NCBI RefSeq assembly: GCF_035645195.1
Contig: NZ_DASQNA010000033.1
Location: 184,620 to 248,619 of the forward strand
DNA: 64,000 nucleotides
Direction of reading: 5' to 3'
Source: Paenibacillus sp.
Lineage (GTDB): Bacteria > Bacillota > Bacilli > Paenibacillales > YIM-B00363
Part shown: piece after piece, positions 1 through 8,627 of the stretch
How the letters are laid out: the number at the start of each line of letters is the position of its first letter
How positions within the stretch are numbered: the first letter of the stretch is position 1
Notes under the pieces: model-generated
What the model was told of the DNA's origin: nothing
Database searches by the model: none
Seen by the model: only the letters and a program-made list of their open reading frames with translations
Made by a program: the position numbers and the translations under genes

Positions 1-50
1 TCGACGGCGTCGTGCCGGAGGAGAAGCTTCGCGAGCTGGAAATCATTTAA
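1..50 (+). CDS. C-terminal end of a truncated gene
   Basis: An open frame runs in from the left edge and stops at a TAA at 48-50, giving only about 15 residues ending in LRELEII. That is too little to identify the family. The neighbours are molybdopterin genes, so a molybdopterin or tungstopterin enzyme such as an aldehyde ferredoxin oxidoreductase would fit, but this is inference from context only. It is followed by a clear hairpin terminator. Confidence 0.4.
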   Translation, partial: DGVVPEEKLRELEII

Positions 51-71
51 CGAATCCGAATATCAGGCGCG

Positions 72-104
72 AAAAAAAGGTGGAACTCGATTCCACCTTT
101 TTTT
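72..104. terminator. Bidirectional hairpin terminator
   Basis: GGTGGAA at 79-85 and TTCCACC at 91-97 form a stem with a 5-base loop. A-tract and T-tract flanks lie on either side (72-78 and 98-104), so it can end transcription from both directions. It separates the truncated left gene from the minus-strand pair that ends at 154. Confidence 0.85.
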
Positions 105-153
105 CAACCGGCGCCGGGTTCGCCCCGGGCGGCGGGCTTCGCCGGGCGGAGGA

Positions 154-426
154 TTATCCTCCGGCGCGGAACGTTTTCGTGCGGTACGCGCGGACGACGG
201 CGTCAAGCCGTTCGTCCGTGTCGGCTTCGAAGCGGATTTTGACCGCGTTGACCGCGAAGATGGGGGTGAACCGGATTTCCGTCTCTTCGAGAATGTCGGC
301 GCGCCAGCCGGGCCCTTCGAACCGCAGCGGAAAATCGGACGAGCGGGGCTCGGCGTCCAGCTCTTTCAGGTAATCGATCAGATGCGACAAGCGGATGCCG
401 CGCAGCTCCAACGTTCGCTCGGCCAC
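154..426 (-). CDS. Small MoaD-associated protein with C-terminal Gly-Gly
   Basis: A 90-residue protein starting at a GTG (426-424) with a GGGAGG ribosome binding site, only three bases after the moaD stop, so it is translationally linked to moaD. I do not recognise the family with certainty; it may resemble the small domain annotated beside archaeal-type MoaD proteins (DUF1952-like). It has alternating beta/alpha character, conserved-looking blocks around FPLRFEGPGW and a C-terminal AGG. A terminal Gly-Gly is the activation site of ThiS/MoaD sulfur carriers, so a second carrier or a MoaD accessory is plausible. The palindrome around the stop codon (GGAGGATTATCCTCC) could fold in the mRNA. Confidence 0.6.
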   Translation of the reverse strand: MAERTLELRGIRLSHLIDYLKELDAEPRSSDFPLRFEGPGWRADILEETEIRFTPIFAVNAVKIRFEADTDERLDAVVRAYRTKTFRAGG

Positions 427-429
427 GGC

Positions 430-705
430 TCAACCTCCCGCCACGGGGGGAAACAGGGCGAACTGGTCTTCCGCGCGCACCTTCGTCTCGAGACCCTCCA
501 AATGAATGATATTGCGGCCGTTAATGTACACATGCACGAACGGCTTCAGCCGGCGGGCCGCGTCGAACACCTCCGGCTCGAGCGGAGGGAACTGCTCGAT
601 AAGCGCTTCCAAAACTTCGGCGACCGAGCTTCCGTCCGGGGCAGGCACTTTGACGACTTTGTTCATGCAAATTTCTCGGAAATTCGCGAACACTTTCACG
701 TTCAT
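430..705 (-). CDS. moaD: MoaD-family sulfur carrier protein
   Basis: A 91-residue beta-grasp protein of the MoaD/ThiS superfamily. It has the N-terminal strand MNVKVFANF, the helix region SSVAEVLEALIEQF, the VYINGRNI strand, and the FALFPPVAGG end, whose terminal Gly-Gly is thiocarboxylated and donates sulfur for the molybdopterin dithiolene. The ATG at 705 has an AGGTGA ribosome binding site. It is divergent from moeA, which begins 70 bases away. The length and ending resemble the archaeal-type MoaD often found next to tungsten/molybdenum aldehyde oxidoreductases. The MoaE partner is not in this window. Confidence 0.88.
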   Translation of the reverse strand: MNVKVFANFREICMNKVVKVPAPDGSSVAEVLEALIEQFPPLEPEVFDAARRLKPFVHVYINGRNIIHLEGLETKVRAEDQFALFPPVAGG

Positions 706-775
706 GCGCGTTCACCTGTTTCGTCGTTTTTTTCTTCATTATAAACAAACATACGCGGTTGGGTAGGAGGAAGGC

Positions 776-2005
776 ATGAAATTTTTTAACGTCTTGACGA
801 TCGAAGCGACGTTGTCGCTCATTGCGGAGCAGTTTTCGCCGGTGCGGCCGCCGGTTCGCATTGCGGCGGCCGACGCGCTCGGCCGCGTCGCCGCCGAGGA
901 GATCGCATCGAACGAACAAGTGCCGGCGTTCGCGAGGTCGACGGTGGACGGCTACGCCGTCCGGGCGAAGGACACGTTCGGCTCCTCGGACGCGATTCCG
1001 GCGTTTCTTACCATCGTCGGGCACGTCCGGATGGGCCGAACGCCGGACAAGGCGGTCGGCGAAGGCGAGGCGCAGTACATCCCGACGGGCGGCATGCTGC
1101 CGCCTGGGGCGGACAGCGTCGTCATGATCGAGCACGTCGAAGAGGTCGGCGAGCTGCTGAACGTGTTCCGCCAAACCGCGCCCGGGGAGAACGTCATTCA
1201 AGCGGGGGACGACGCGCAGCCCGGCGCGCCCATCGTCGCCCGCGGCACCCGGCTGCGCCCGCAGGAGCTGGGCGTGCTGGCCGCGGCCGGCGTCGTCGAC
1301 GTCGCGGTGTACCCGGTGCCGGTCGTCGGGCTGCTGTCGACGGGCGACGAGATCGTTCCGCCGGAGACGCGGACGCTGGCGCCCGGAGAAGTGCGCGACG
1401 TCAACCGCGTCATGATCGCCGGCCGGCTGCGAGAGGCGGGCGCCGAGGTGATCGACGGCGGCATCGTGCGGGACGACCTCGAGCTGTTCGTCCGCCGCGC
1501 CCGCGAGCTGTTCGAACAATCGGACATGCTGATCATCTCCGGCGGCAGCTCGGTCGGCAGCCGCGACTTCACCGTGCAGGCGCTGGAGGCGCTCGGCGAG
1601 CCGGGCGTGCTCGTCCACGGCGTCGCGACGAAGCCCGGCAAGCCGACGATCATCGGCAAAGCGCAGGGGAGGCCGGTCGTCGGACTGCCGGGACATCCGG
1701 TGTCGGCGCTCATCATGCTGGACGTGCTCGGCCTGCCGATCGTCCGGCGCATCCGCGGCGAGCGGCCCCAGTCGTTCGACGACCGGCTGCGCGCCCGCCT
1801 GACGAGGAACGTGGCGTCGGCGGTCGGGCGGACGGATTATATCCGCGTGAAGCTCGAGCAGCGCGAAGACGGCCTGTGGGCCGCGCCGGTGTTCGGCAAG
1901 TCGGGGCTCATTTCGACGATGGCCCAAAGCGACGGCATCGGCGAAATTCCGGCGAACAAGGAAGGCATGCTGGAAGGCGAATGGATACAAGTGAAACGGA
2001 TATAG
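776..2005 (+). CDS. moeA: Molybdopterin molybdotransferase MoeA
   Basis: A 409-residue cytosolic protein of full MoeA length. It inserts molybdate (or tungstate) into adenylylated molybdopterin. Visible blocks are the N-terminal ARSTVDGYAV region, the PTGGMLPPGADSVVMIEHV stretch of domain 1, the LSTGDEIV and SGGSSVGSRDF motifs of the MogA-like catalytic domain, and GLPGHPVSA, followed by the C-terminal beta-barrel. The ATG at 776 has an AGGAGG site 5-6 bases upstream. A second moeA follows 15 bases later, and moaA after that, so the three form one operon. Confidence 0.95.
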   Translation: MKFFNVLTIEATLSLIAEQFSPVRPPVRIAAADALGRVAAEEIASNEQVPAFARSTVDGYAVRAKDTFGSSDAIPAFLTIVGHVRMGRTPDKAVGEGEAQYIPTGGMLPPGADSVVMIEHVEEVGELLNVFRQTAPGENVIQAGDDAQPGAPIVARGTRLRPQELGVLAAAGVVDVAVYPVPVVGLLSTGDEIVPPETRTLAPGEVRDVNRVMIAGRLREAGAEVIDGGIVRDDLELFVRRARELFEQSDMLIISGGSSVGSRDFTVQALEALGEPGVLVHGVATKPGKPTIIGKAQGRPVVGLPGHPVSALIMLDVLGLPIVRRIRGERPQSFDDRLRARLTRNVASAVGRTDYIRVKLEQREDGLWAAPVFGKSGLISTMAQSDGIGEIPANKEGMLEGEWIQVKRI

Positions 2006-2020
2006 AGGGGGTAGCGAGCG

Positions 2021-3934
2021 ATGACGAACATGCGAACCATTTACCTCGAAGACACGCCGCTGCCCGAAGCGCAGCGCACGCTGGTCGAACGGGCCGCGCT
2101 GCCGCGCAGGACGGAGACGGTTCCGACCCGCGAAGCGCTCGGCCGCGTGACGGCGGAGCCGGTGTATGCGGTCGTCTCGATGCCGAATTACCACGCGTCC
2201 GCGATGGACGGCGTCGCGGTCGCGGCGTCTTCCACGTACGGCGCGGACGAGTCGCGGCCCGTCCGGCTGCGCCGGGGAGCGGATTACGACGTCGTCGATA
2301 CGGGCGATCCGATCCCCGCGGGCCGCGACGCCGTCATCATGATCGAGCACATTCATCAAGTCGACGACGATACCATCGAGATCATGGAGCCGGCGGCGCC
2401 TTGGCAGCATATTCGGCCGATCGGGGAGGACGTCGTCGCGGGCGAAATGATTCTCCCGCCGTACCATAAGCTGCGTCCCGTCGATCTGGGCGCGCTGCTC
2501 GCGGGCGGCGTCACGACCGTACCCGTGTTGATGCGGCCGACGGCCGCGATCATCCCGACCGGCACGGAGTTGATCGAGCCGCGCGACACGGTCGAGCGGG
2601 GCGAAATCATCGAATTCAACGGCACGGTGTTTTCCGCGTATTTGACGGAGTGGGGCGCGGAGCCGATGTATATGGGGATCGTGAAGGACGATTACGACGC
2701 GATCAAGCGGAAGGTGCTCGAAGCGGCGGAGACGGCGGACGTGGTCATCCTGAACGCCGGATCGTCGGCGGGCACGGAGGATTTCACGGTGCACGTCGTC
2801 TCCGAATTGGGCGAGGTGCTGACCCACGGCGTCGCCACCCGCCCGGGCAAACCGGTCGTCACCGGCATCGTGAACGGCAAGCCGATCATCGGGCTGCCCG
2901 GGTACCCGGTGTCCGCCTATTTGGCGCTGGAATGGTTCGCGAAGCCGTTGATCGAATCGTACTACGGCCTCGCGCCGATCCCCCGCGAGACGATCAAGGC
3001 GACCTTGGGCCGCCGCGTCGTGTCCGTCATGGGCGCCGACGACTTCGTGCGGATGAACGTCGGCCGCGTGGACGGGACATACGTCGCGAATCCGCTGACG
3101 CGCGCCGCGGGCGTGACGATGTCGATGGTGCGGGCCGACGGGCTGCTGCGCATCCCGCCGTCGGGGATGGGCTACGAGCAGGGGGACGAAGTCGAGATCG
3201 AGCTGTATCGCCCGAGATCGCATATCGACCATACGCTCGTCGTGACAGGCAGCCACGATTTGTCGCTCGACGTGCTGAGCGCGCATCTTCGGAAGCGGCA
3301 CCCCGGGCGGTTCATGGTTTCCTCCCACGTCGGCAGCATGGGGGGACTGCTCGCGATTCAGAAGGGCGAGGCGCATGCGGCCGGCGTTCACCTGTTCGAC
3401 GAAGCGTCGGGGGAGTACAACGTTCCGTTCGTCGAAAAATTCGCGAAAGGGCGCGACGTCGTGCTCGTGCATCTGGTGTACCGGCAGCAGGGCTGGATCG
3501 TGCCGAAGGGCAATCCGCTCGGCATCCGTTCCGTCCATGACGTCGCCCGCGCCGGCGTGACCTATATCAACCGGCAGCGCGGCGCAGGCACGAGGCTGCT
3601 GTTCGACTACTTGCTGAAGCAAGAGGGCTGCGATCGAGCGGAGGTATACGGCTACGAACGGGAGGCGGTGTCGCATCTCGGCGTGGCGGCCGCCGTCGCA
3701 GGCGGATCCGCGGACGTCGGGCTCGGCATCTATTCGGCCGCCGCCGCGATGGGGCTCGATTTCGTTCCGATCGCGGAAGAACGATATGATCTCTTGATGA
3801 GCAGACGATTTTTCGATAGTGTAGAGGGAAACGATTTGCTTGAATTGATACGTTCCGATTCGTTCCGGTCCGACGTCGAAGCGCTGGGAGGCTGCAGCTG
3901 CAGAGAATCGGGCCGCATCGTATACGAAAAATGA
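2021..3934 (+). CDS. MoeA fused to a periplasmic-binding-like domain
   Basis: A 637-residue protein in two parts. Residues about 1-400 are a second MoeA, with YHASAMDGVAV, IPAGRDAVIMIEHIH, IPTGTELIEP, NAGSSAGTEDF and GLPGYPVSAY. Residues about 415-637 form a PBP-like domain (HDLSLDVLSAHLRKRHPG, VHLFDEASGEYN, NRQRGAGTRLLFDYLL) of the kind seen fused to MoeA in archaea and anaerobic Firmicutes. The added domain probably senses or delivers oxyanion or cofactor; that role is inferred. The ATG follows a GAGGGGG site 15 bases after moeA. Having two MoeA types together is typical where tungsten and molybdenum must be discriminated. Confidence 0.9.
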   Translation: MTNMRTIYLEDTPLPEAQRTLVERAALPRRTETVPTREALGRVTAEPVYAVVSMPNYHASAMDGVAVAASSTYGADESRPVRLRRGADYDVVDTGDPIPAGRDAVIMIEHIHQVDDDTIEIMEPAAPWQHIRPIGEDVVAGEMILPPYHKLRPVDLGALLAGGVTTVPVLMRPTAAIIPTGTELIEPRDTVERGEIIEFNGTVFSAYLTEWGAEPMYMGIVKDDYDAIKRKVLEAAETADVVILNAGSSAGTEDFTVHVVSELGEVLTHGVATRPGKPVVTGIVNGKPIIGLPGYPVSAYLALEWFAKPLIESYYGLAPIPRETIKATLGRRVVSVMGADDFVRMNVGRVDGTYVANPLTRAAGVTMSMVRADGLLRIPPSGMGYEQGDEVEIELYRPRSHIDHTLVVTGSHDLSLDVLSAHLRKRHPGRFMVSSHVGSMGGLLAIQKGEAHAAGVHLFDEASGEYNVPFVEKFAKGRDVVLVHLVYRQQGWIVPKGNPLGIRSVHDVARAGVTYINRQRGAGTRLLFDYLLKQEGCDRAEVYGYEREAVSHLGVAAAVAGGSADVGLGIYSAAAAMGLDFVPIAEERYDLLMSRRFFDSVEGNDLLELIRSDSFRSDVEALGGCSCRESGRIVYEK

Positions 3935-3957
3935 ACAGGTAGGCGGTGAGCGGCGCA

Positions 3958-4980
3958 ATGAATGAATTCATCCCTTTACTCGACCGACGAAATCGACCGC
4001 TCCGAGATTTACGCATATCGGTGACCGACCAATGCAATTTTCGCTGCCGCTACTGCATGCCGGAGGAAATTTTCGGACCCGATTACAAGTTTCTGCCGAA
4101 GGAAAGCCTGCTGACGTTCGAGGAGCTGACGCGGCTGTCCGGCATCTTCGTCTCGCTGGGCGTCGAGAAAATCCGGATCACCGGGGGCGAGCCGTTGATG
4201 CGGAGGGAGCTGCCGACGCTCATTCGCATGATCGGGGACGTTCAGGGCGTCCGCGACATCGCGTTGACGACGAACGGCTCGCTGCTCGCAAGGCATGCTC
4301 AAGCGCTGCGGGACGCCGGGTTGAAGCGGGTCACGGTCAGCCTTGACAGCTTGGACGACGAGCGATTTCAGGCGATGAACGGCCGAGGGTTTCCGGTCGA
4401 GCGCGTGCTGCGCGGGATCGAAGCGGCGGCGGAGGCGGGCTTCCTAGTCAAAGTAAACATGGTGGTTCAAAAAGGCGTGAACGACGAGGATATTTTGCCG
4501 ATGGCCCGTTATTTCCGCGAACAAGGGCACATCCTCCGTTTCATCGAGTACATGGACGTCGGTAACTCGAACGGCTGGAAGCTCGACCAAGTCGTGCCGA
4601 GCCAAGACATCGTTAACCGCATCCATGCCGAAATGCCGCTCGAGCCATTGCAGCCCTCCGCGTACGGGGAGACGGCCAAGCGGTACCGCTACGTCGGCGA
4701 CACGGCGGAGATCGGGCTCATTTCCTCCGTCACCCAGGCGTTCTGCTCCACGTGCACGCGCGCCCGGCTGTCGGCGGAAGGCAAGCTGTACAGCTGCTTG
4801 TTCGCATCCGAAGGCACCGATCTGCGGAGCCTGCTGCGCGAAGGGCGGAGCGACGACGACATCCGGGAGGCGATCCGCAGCTTCTGGAACGCGAGAGACG
4901 ATCGCTATTCGGAAATTCGACTGACGAATACGCCGGAGCTCAGAAAACGAAAAGTGGAAATGTCCCATATCGGAGGGTAA
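3958..4980 (+). CDS. moaA: GTP 3',8-cyclase MoaA
   Basis: A radical SAM enzyme that, with MoaC, converts GTP to cyclic pyranopterin monophosphate. The SAM cluster motif [10 protein letters not shown] lies near residue 27 from this start, GGEPLMR follows, and the second cluster cysteines are in [11 protein letters not shown] plus a later Cys (YSCLF). 340 residues from the ATG at 3958, which has GGTGAG 8 bases upstream; a GTG at 3946 would add four residues. The C-terminus is [10 protein letters not shown], so the terminal Gly-Gly needed for catalysis is present. Last gene of the moeA-moaA operon; moaC and moaE are absent from the window. Confidence 0.95.
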   Translation: MNEFIPLLDRRNRPLRDLRISVTDQCNFRCRYCMPEEIFGPDYKFLPKESLLTFEELTRLSGIFVSLGVEKIRITGGEPLMRRELPTLIRMIGDVQGVRDIALTTNGSLLARHAQALRDAGLKRVTVSLDSLDDERFQAMNGRGFPVERVLRGIEAAAEAGFLVKVNMVVQKGVNDEDILPMARYFREQGHILRFIEYMDVGNSNGWKLDQVVPSQDIVNRIHAEMPLEPLQPSAYGETAKRYRYVGDTAEIGLISSVTQAFCSTCTRARLSAEGKLYSCLFASEGTDLRSLLREGRSDDDIREAIRSFWNARDDRYSEIRLTNTPELRKRKVEMSHIGG

Positions 4981-4995
4981 TCTCCCTCGCCGTCG

Positions 4996-5017
4996 GCCCG
5001 CAGCGATGCGGGCTTTT
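4996..5017 (+). terminator. Hairpin terminator after moaA
   Basis: GCCCGC (4996-5001) and GCGGGC (5008-5013) form a 6-bp GC stem with a 6-base loop followed by TTTT. It ends the molybdopterin operon. Confidence 0.75.
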
Positions 5018-5167
5018 GTCGTTGCGCGGAATACGCGCGCGGGAAAAGACCTTGCTTCCGAACGTTCGCGTCAGTACAATGGCTGTACTTCGGCATTTTT
5101 CGTGATTATTCGACAAAAATCGCCAAAGATGACACCTGTACGAAACCGAGAACGGGGGCTGCGCGCC

Positions 5168-7225
5168 ATGCTGAAGCAACGACTGCTGTTGAAACAAGTG
5201 AAAAGCGTTCGGTTGAAAACGATGCTGACGATGCTGCCGATTACGATCGCCATCGTCTTGTCCGTGTCGGCCGTTACGTTTACGAAATCGAAACAAATGT
5301 TGCTTGAAACTTCCGCCTATGCCATGGAGCATCAAGCGGAGGGCGTCCGGCAGCGGATCGAAAAAGACATCTTGTCGCACAAGCTGGCGGCGGAGGCGCT
5401 CGCGCGCGCGGTCGAAGCCCGGTTCGGCGAGTACGAGTTGGACGATTACGAAAGTTTGTTCACGCATTTGATCGACTTGAATCTAGGGACGTTCGGCGTG
5501 GGCATTTTTCTCGAGCCGAACGTGCAGGAAGCGTCCGAAACGTACTTTTCGACGTATGTCTACCGGACCGAAGACGGCGGGAAACGCATGACGCAGGAAT
5601 ATAGCGATCCTTCCTACGACTACCATAATCAAGATTGGTACACGATCGTAGGCGAGACGGGGGAACGCGGACCGCAATTTACAGCGCCTTATCTCGACGA
5701 AGTGAGCGGGATTACGATGCTGACGTACTCGGTCCCGATTTTCGACGAGAACCGCCGCTTTCTCGGCGTCGTGACCGGCGACATCGACTTGACTACGATT
5801 CAAAGGATGGTCGCGGAGACGAAGGTGGGCGAATCCGGCTGGGCGTTCCTATTGGGGGATGACGGCGTCTTCTTGGCGGCGGCGGATACCGCTTTGGTTA
5901 ACCGCGCCGTCGTCGACGCCGGCGGCGGGCTGGCCGAGGCGGTCGCGGCCGGAGGCGCGGACGCGTATCGGGACGAGAGCGGCGCGCAGCGCGTGACGAG
6001 CATGCCGATCGCTTGGACGGGCTGGACGCTCGGCGTCGTTATGCCCGAGCGGGAGCTGCTGGAGGACGCGAATCGCCTGCTGCTGGCGGTATCCGCCCTC
6101 GGCGCCGCCGGGATCGCCCTGCTGACGGCAGTCATCGCGCTGTATACGAAGTTTATCGCGAATCGTATCCAGCGGGTGAACCGGTTGTCGGAGAGGATGG
6201 CCGAAGGGGATTTCACGGCATCCGTCGAGGCGGATACCGCGGACGAATTCGGCGCGATGGCGAACAACTTCAACGGCGCCTTGTCGTCGATCCGCGGCGC
6301 GCTGCGGACGGTGTCGGATCGGACGGTCGAGGCGGCCTCCGCGTCGGCCCGCGTGCTCGAAGCCGCGGAAGCGACCGACGCTTCGACGGCGAACGTCGCC
6401 GCGCTCGCGAAGGACATTGCCGCCGGCGCGGAGATGCAGACGAAGAGCGCCAAAGACAGCGCCGCGGCGCTCGAAGAGATGGCATCGGGCATCCAGCGGA
6501 TCGCCGAGTCGACCGTCGGCGCCTCGCTCTCTTCGAACGAAGCGCTTAGCAAAGCGGAGTACGGCAACGAGGTCATGCGCGGGGCGCAGGAGCAGCTGGA
6601 GAACATGCGGCGGTCCGTCGGCGAAGCCGCGGCGATCATCGGAGAGCTGGACAAGCAATCGGCGGAAGTGAACCGCATCGTCGAGGCGATCGGCGAGATC
6701 AGCACGCAGACGAACCTGCTCGCGCTGAACGCGGCGATCGAAGCGGCGAGAGCGGGAGCGGAAGGCCGCGGCTTCGCGGTCGTCGCCGGAGAAGTGAAGA
6801 AGCTGGCGCTCAAGACGAGCGAATCGGCCGAGCAGGTGACAAGCATTGTCCGTCACATCCGCAGCGATACGGTGCAGGCGGTTCGAGCGATGGAGCGGGG
6901 CACCGCGGAGGCGGACAAAGGCGCCTCGGCCGTCGGCGAAGCGGGGAAGGCGTTCTCCGACATTCAAGCGGAGATTCGGGCGATCGCCGCGCAAATGGAC
7001 GAAATTTCCGCTTCCTCCGAGCAGCTGTCGGCCGGTTCGGAGCAGATCAGCGCGACGGTGTCGGAGTTGTCTACCATCGCGCAAAGCGCCTCGAACCGTA
7101 CGCGGCAAGCCGCGGCGGCGACCGAGGAGCAGGCGGCGTCGGCCCAACGGATCGCGGACGCGGCGGGCCGCCTCACCGAGATGATGCAGCAGCTGCAGTC
7201 AATGATCGGCAAATTTAAGACGTAA
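5168..7225 (+). CDS. Methyl-accepting chemotaxis protein
   Basis: A 685-residue membrane chemoreceptor. One membrane helix lies near residues 18-36, followed by a large extracellular double-Cache domain ([40 protein letters not shown]), a second helix near 306-328, a HAMP region, and a long coiled-coil signalling domain. The hairpin tip, [21 protein letters not shown] at about 506-530, binds CheA/CheW. The start chosen is the ATG at 5168, just before the membrane helix; in-frame ATGs at 5129 and 5006 lack a better ribosome site. The sensed ligand cannot be told from sequence. Confidence 0.93.
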   Translation: MLKQRLLLKQVKSVRLKTMLTMLPITIAIVLSVSAVTFTKSKQMLLETSAYAMEHQAEGVRQRIEKDILSHKLAAEALARAVEARFGEYELDDYESLFTHLIDLNLGTFGVGIFLEPNVQEASETYFSTYVYRTEDGGKRMTQEYSDPSYDYHNQDWYTIVGETGERGPQFTAPYLDEVSGITMLTYSVPIFDENRRFLGVVTGDIDLTTIQRMVAETKVGESGWAFLLGDDGVFLAAADTALVNRAVVDAGGGLAEAVAAGGADAYRDESGAQRVTSMPIAWTGWTLGVVMPERELLEDANRLLLAVSALGAAGIALLTAVIALYTKFIANRIQRVNRLSERMAEGDFTASVEADTADEFGAMANNFNGALSSIRGALRTVSDRTVEAASASARVLEAAEATDASTANVAALAKDIAAGAEMQTKSAKDSAAALEEMASGIQRIAESTVGASLSSNEALSKAEYGNEVMRGAQEQLENMRRSVGEAAAIIGELDKQSAEVNRIVEAIGEISTQTNLLALNAAIEAARAGAEGRGFAVVAGEVKKLALKTSESAEQVTSIVRHIRSDTVQAVRAMERGTAEADKGASAVGEAGKAFSDIQAEIRAIAAQMDEISASSEQLSAGSEQISATVSELSTIAQSASNRTRQAAAATEEQAASAQRIADAAGRLTEMMQQLQSMIGKFKT

Positions 7226-7229
7226 CGCC

Positions 7230-7257
7230 AAGAAAGCCCCGGCAGCGGGGCTTTCTT
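7230..7257 (+). terminator. Terminator of the chemoreceptor gene
   Basis: AAGAAAGCCCC and GGGGCTTTCTT form an 11-bp perfect stem with a 6-base loop directly after the stop codon. The T-run is built into the 3' arm. Confidence 0.85.
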
Positions 7258-7269
7258 GCGTCAGATTGC

Positions 7270-7312
7270 AGACAAACTCCTTTGTTCCAACACGGAACTC
7301 AGGAGTTTGTCT
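7270..7312 (+). terminator. Second long hairpin, left edge of the island
   Basis: AGACAAACTCCT (7270-7281) and AGGAGTTTGTCT (7301-7312) are perfect 12-bp arms. A nested GTTCC/GGAAC stem sits in the loop, and TTGTTTT follows. It could be a backup terminator or the end of a mobile element. A related but imperfect hairpin sits at the other edge of the island (10623-10664). Confidence 0.6.
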
Positions 7313-7347
7313 TGTTTTGGGACTATGAGATGTAAATGTTCAACGCA

Positions 7348-7410
7348 AATAAAGTATTAGACTGGGAAAATAAAGTATTAGACCGAGAAAATATAGTTGT
7401 AGACTAGTGA
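7348..7410 (+). repeat. Three tandem 21-bp units
   Basis: Units start at 7348, 7369 and 7390. The first two differ at two positions and the third is degenerate. The core AAAATAAAGTATTAGAC recurs in inverted orientation (16 of 17 bases) at 9463-9479, with a looser third copy at 9518-9533. The repeats therefore flank the three-gene cargo operon as inverted copies. They happen to stay open as a 23-codon micro-ORF (7336-7407), for which there is no ribosome site. Confidence 0.7.
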
Positions 7411-7415
7411 CCATG

Positions 7416-7449
7416 TAAGGTTGCTAAAAGAGTGATTATCGCAACCTTA
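7416..7449 (-). terminator. Hairpin after the cargo operon
   Basis: TAAGGTTGC (7416-7424) and GCAACCTTA (7441-7449) pair with a 16-base loop, just downstream of the minus-strand stop at 7452. It probably terminates or stabilises the mRNA of the three-gene operon. Confidence 0.55.
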
Positions 7450-7451
7450 AT

Positions 7452-8117
7452 CTAAGAATTGGGTATATCTGCTTCTGGTACTCCGGGTTGTTTTTTATTG
7501 TTACCTCGCATAAGGCACATCGCTGCTTCAGCAATTAAGTATGAATTATAGCGACCAGAAGCATGCCGATAGCCGAGGCGATGCATCCATGAATGCAGCA
7601 ATGACCCTGTTAATGTTGAATCATCAAGGTCAATTCTACTTAAGGTTCTCGGGTTAATTGTAACTGATAATGAGCTCCTGTCCGGGTCCGATGCATTAGT
7701 TCCACGGATAGCCATTGGCGGTGTTGTGGTCCCCGGATGCGTAATAAAAGCACGAAATGCTCTCCCAAAACCATTTGCGGCGAATGCCCGTGTTAATCCA
7801 TTCATCATCACATCAACGGCTACATTTCCATTGGCTACTTTATCTACAAACCAAACCGGAGCTAGGTTGAAACGTGCATATTTAGCGGTACACTGTTTCA
7901 GTGGACTATCGACCCCAATATCTCTATCGAGGTGGTAGCGGTCCAACTGAAAAAAAATGCCAATAGCTAAACGATGAATCCTATTCCTCTGGGATGTTGT
8001 AAATCGCGAATCAACAAAATATGTTAAATAAGTTGGTAACGGATCCTCAATCCCCGGTGATTGAGGTAGCGGTGCTGTAATCCGTCTAAACGACTGACTA
8101 ATGTTTGCTTCATCCAT
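7452..8117 (-). CDS. Metzincin-like protein lacking the catalytic Glu (copy A)
   Basis: A 221-residue protein from the ATG at 8117 (AGAGGAG just upstream); an upstream TTG at 8153 would overlap the preceding gene by 13 bases. I do not recognise the family. Near residue 175 it has HSWMHRLGYRH, which matches the metzincin zinc motif HExxHxxGxxH except that Glu is Ser. About 15 residues after the third His comes AAMCLMR, suitably placed for a Met-turn. No signal peptide or membrane helix is visible. The protein is clearly homologous along its whole length to the product of 8628-9350. Likely a zinc-binding fold with lost or altered catalysis. The local sequence is AT-richer than the host genes, suggesting transfer. 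Confidence 0.7.
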   Translation of the reverse strand: MDEANISQSFRRITAPLPQSPGIEDPLPTYLTYFVDSRFTTSQRNRIHRLAIGIFFQLDRYHLDRDIGVDSPLKQCTAKYARFNLAPVWFVDKVANGNVAVDVMMNGLTRAFAANGFGRAFRAFITHPGTTTPPMAIRGTNASDPDRSSLSVTINPRTLSRIDLDDSTLTGSLLHSWMHRLGYRHASGRYNSYLIAEAAMCLMRGNNKKQPGVPEADIPNS

Positions 8118-8140
8118 AAGCTCCTCTTTCAAATGAATTT

Positions 8141-8602
8141 CTACAACCTCCAAAAATCGTTAAACGCTCTGTGTTGCTCATATATGGATATGTCGTTCGG
8201 TAGGATGACTCTTTTAGCGAATAAGAACGTCTTTTTCTTGTGTGGGGTATTGAGATCAGAGATTAATACTCTCTTGGGCGAGGGGAGGCAATGAATCATT
8301 GTACCTTCACCAATATAAATGCCGACGTGACCGGGGATGTCGTTTGTTGGGAACCTTTCGGGTACATAGAAAAATAATAAGTCACCTTTCTTCAAGTCGG
8401 TTTTATCCACTTCTATTCCTTGCTTTGCTTGGTCTCTGACTTTGCGCGGCAGTTTGATGCCGTGCTTTCCATAGACATGCTGTGTGAAAGAGGAGCAATC
8501 AAATTTTCGTGACCTGGGATAAGGTGTCGTTAGAAGTTTAGGGCTAGCCACAAGAAACCTTTTAGCGTATTCAATCAAGGAGTTAATATCTTGGTGTCTC
8601 AC
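8141..8602 (-). CDS. NlpC/P60-family cysteine peptidase, no export signal
   Basis: A 153-residue single-domain NlpC/P60 protein. The nucleophile is in RKFDCSSFTQHVYG (Cys near residue 35), and the catalytic His lies in DIPGHVGIYIGEGTMIHC. These enzymes usually cleave gamma-D-Glu-diamino acid bonds in peptidoglycan stem peptides, but most are secreted; here the N-terminus (MRHQDINSLIEYAKRF) has no signal peptide. The start is a GTG at 8602 behind a strong GGAGGAAGG site. It lies 25 bases after copy B and 23 bases before copy A, so the three are one transcription unit and probably one functional system. Confidence 0.85.
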   Translation of the reverse strand: MRHQDINSLIEYAKRFLVASPKLLTTPYPRSRKFDCSSFTQHVYGKHGIKLPRKVRDQAKQGIEVDKTDLKKGDLLFFYVPERFPTNDIPGHVGIYIGEGTMIHCLPSPKRVLISDLNTPHKKKTFLFAKRVILPNDISIYEQHRAFNDFWRL

Positions 8603-8627
8603 TTTCCTTCCTCCAATAAGGTATGAG

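Noticed and set aside
521..3958. A 1145-codon open frame on the minus strand across the moeA genes
   Set aside because: It is the antisense shadow of two certain genes with GC-rich codons; composition is Arg/His/Asp-rich, with no domain and no ribosome site.
7336..7407. A 23-residue heptad-repeat micro-protein in the tandem 21-bp repeats
   Set aside because: It has no ribosome binding site and the repeat is explained better as element-end DNA; the frame is open simply because the unit is 21 bases.
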